A stretch of 5,946 nucleotides of DNA from positions 1 through 5,946 of the forward strand of contig JAATFJ010000382.1 in assembly GCA_015655255.1 (NCBI GenBank), written 5' to 3'. The notes under the pieces are model-generated. The model was not told the origin of the DNA, made no database searches, and saw only the letters and a program-made list of their open reading frames with translations. Of the stretch, positions 4,645 to 5,946 are shown in pieces. This stretch comes from Actinomycetales bacterium. Its GTDB lineage: Bacteria; Actinomycetota; Actinomycetes; Actinomycetales; Microbacteriaceae. Made by a program: the position numbers and the translations under genes. The number at the start of each line of letters is the position of its first letter. Within the stretch, counting starts at the first letter, position 1.

Positions 4645-5946
4645 GAGCTGAGCGCTGAAGTCAGCGGCCTCCAGCCGGGCCTTCACCGCGCCGAGGAAGC
4701 GGGCGGCGTCCGCGCCATCGATGATGCGGTGATCGTAAGACAGGGCGAGGTAGACGTAGGAACGGACGGCGATCGCGTCCCCCCCATCGACCTTTACGAG
4801 CCCCGGACGCTTCACAACCGTGCCCGTGCCGAGGATCGCCGACTGCGGCAGGAACACCACGGGGGTGTCGAACAGCGCGCCGCGCGAGCCCGTGTTGGTG
4901 AGGGTGAACGTCCCCCCAGCCAGCTCATCGGGCTTGAGCTTGTTGTCCCGTGTCCGCGCGGCGAGATCGGCGATCTCGTGCGCGATCTGGGCGATGTTCT
5001 TCGAGGCGGCATCGCGCAGCACAGGAGTGAGCAGTCCGCGCTCAGTGTCCACTGCGATGGAGAGGTTCTCCGTCGCGGGGTAGACGATGTCCGTTCCATC
5101 GACCGTGGAGTTCACCACGGGGTACGCCTGCAGCGCCTCGGCGGCTGCGAGGGCGAAGAACGGGAGGAAGGAGAGCTTGTCGCCCGTCGCCTGCAGGAAG
5201 GACGCCTTGACGCTCTCGCGGTACGCCGCCAGAGCCGTGACATCGACCTCGACGACCGTCGTGAGCTGGGCGGTCTGCTGCATCGAAGCGACGGCGCGCT
5301 CGGCGAGGACCTTCCGCAGTCGCGACATCGGCTGCGTCGTTCCGCGCAGGGGAGAGACCTCGCGCGGGGCGGGAGCAGCCGCGGCCGCAGGAGCGGCGGG
5401 GGCGGCCTTCTGGGCCTCCGCCGCGGCGAGGACGTCTTCCTTGCGGATGCGTCCGCCCACCCCAGTTCCCGTTACGGTGGCGAGGTCGACGCCGTGCTGC
5501 GTCGCCAAGCGACGCACGAGCGGCGTGACGTAGAGCGTGTCGTCGTTCGTCGCCGGGGCAGCGGCAGGAGCGAGGGCAGGGGCGGGCGTCGCGGCCACGG
5601 GGGCCGGGGCGGCGGCCGGAGCCGGAGCCACGGGCGCGGGCGAAGCAGCAGCGGGCGCTGGAGCGTTAGCGGGTGCCGGAGCAGCGGCAGGAGCCGGAGC
5701 AGCGGGTGCGGCCGGAGCAGCAGCAGGCGCTGCCGATGCCGGTGCCGCGGCCGGAGCACCGGAGCCGATGCGGGCCAGCACGGAGCCGACGGCGATGGTC
5801 TCGTCTTCGGCCGCGACGATCTCCTGCAGCACACCGGCGACGGGGGAGGGAATTTCCGTATCGACCTTGTCCGTGGAGATCTCCAGTAGTGCCTCGTCGA
5901 CCGCCACGTCGTCTCCGACCTGCTTAAGCCAGCGGGTCACGGTGCC
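4636..5946 (-). CDS. sucB: E2 acyltransferase of 2-oxo acid dehydrogenase complex (partial, 5' end outside window)
   Basis: This dihydrolipoamide acyltransferase carries acyl groups on a lipoyl arm between E1 and E3 and transfers them to CoA. Counting from GTG 5940, which is internal and not the real start, the lipoyl domain is cut at its front and has the lipoylation site K25 in STDKVDTE. An Ala/Pro linker follows (61-133), then the E1/E3-binding domain (about 136-172, TPLVRRLATQHGVD and GRIRKEDVLAA), a second Ala/Pro linker (about 177-193) and the catalytic domain (about 195-434) with H404 and D408 in SYDHRIIDG. All catalytic residues are intact. It is annotated sucB in most actinobacteria, but in Mycobacterium and Corynebacterium the equivalent gene (dlaT/aceF) serves pyruvate dehydrogenase and a shared supercomplex, so the substrate is uncertain. 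Whether a further lipoyl domain exists upstream cannot be seen. An 18-bp hairpin after the stop probably terminates it. Confidence 0.93.
   Translation of the reverse strand, partial: GTVTRWLKQVGDDVAVDEALLEISTDKVDTEIPSPVAGVLQEIVAAEDETIAVGSVLARIGSGAPAAAPASAAPAAAPAAPAAPAPAAAPAPANAPAPAAASPAPVAPAPAAAPAPVAATPAPALAPAAAPATNDDTLYVTPLVRRLATQHGVDLATVTGTGVGGRIRKEDVLAAAEAQKAAPAAPAAAAAPAPREVSPLRGTTQPMSRLRKVLAERAVASMQQTAQLTTVVEVDVTALAAYRESVKASFLQATGDKLSFLPFFALAAAEALQAYPVVNSTVDGTDIVYPATENLSIAVDTERGLLTPVLRDAASKNIAQIAHEIADLAARTRDNKLKPDELAGGTFTLTNTGSRGALFDTPVVFLPQSAILGTGTVVKRPGLVKVDGGDAIAVRSYVYLALSYDHRIIDGADAARFLGAVKARLEAADFSAQLGA
5542..5760 (-). repeat. Low-complexity Ala/Pro linker coding repeat in E2
   Basis: About 73 codons of imperfect GCC/GCT/CCG/CCC repeats encode alternating Ala-Pro runs between the lipoyl domain and the subunit-binding domain. 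Such linkers are flexible and let the lipoyl arm swing between active sites. The DNA is repetitive and its length could vary between strains by slippage. A shorter Ala/Pro run at about 5362-5412 separates the binding and catalytic domains. Confidence 0.75.

Noticed and set aside
4729..5889. 386-residue plus-strand open frame opposite sucB
   Set aside because: It is Gly/Arg/Ser repeat translation antisense to a clear E2; its repeats mirror the Ala/Pro linker.
5940..5946. GTG 5940 as the real start of sucB
   Set aside because: The lipoyl domain continues upstream (a Gly-Thr-Val-Thr-Arg-Trp reading into the window edge), so the true start lies outside the window.

Overview
The window looks like chromosomal DNA of a high-GC actinomycete, most likely Microbacteriaceae (Leucobacter/Microbacterium type). 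This rests on recognising actinobacterial protein families (DUF4191, an RDD protein with a YPGERLGLP-type N-terminus, RimK with a TrkA-C tail, a sucB/dlaT-type E2), GC-rich codon use and frequent GTG starts. No tRNA, rRNA, CRISPR array, insertion sequence or phage gene is visible.

Layout, left to right: a short promoter-like region (1-40); an RDD membrane protein (+, 41-469); a retropepsin-like 'ATP-dependent zinc protease' of the RimB type (-, 477-956); a RimK-family glutamate ligase (+, 983-2164); a DUF4191 two-helix membrane protein (-, 2171-2881); a 177-bp divergent spacer; a large, unrecognised single-pass membrane protein with a possible pseudokinase N-terminal domain (+, 3059-4639); and the E2 acyltransferase of a 2-oxo acid dehydrogenase complex (-, 4636-5946), cut by the right edge. 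The six genes alternate strand without exception. Convergent partners are 7 bp apart, 6 bp apart and overlapping by 4 bp. The rimB/rimK start codons are only 26 bp apart.

In Mycobacterium the order is dlaT - lipB - lipA - DUF4191 - RDD - glnA. Here sucB, DUF4191 and RDD keep that relative order, but lipB/lipA are absent and a kinase-like membrane gene occupies their place. The RimB/RimK pair sits between DUF4191 and RDD. RimK and RimB probably act as writer and trimmer of a glutamate-tail modification (ribosomal protein S6 in the proteobacterial paradigm). The E2 belongs to central carbon metabolism. No operon is visible.

The most notable non-coding signals are: an 18-bp perfect hairpin inside the 3' end of the membrane-protein gene, placed as a terminator for convergent sucB; short palindromes holding both stop codons at all three convergent junctions, two of them nearly identical (CTGAGGA[C]GGCTCAG); and -10-like boxes 6-7 nt before the starts of the RDD and DUF4191 genes, suggesting leaderless transcripts.
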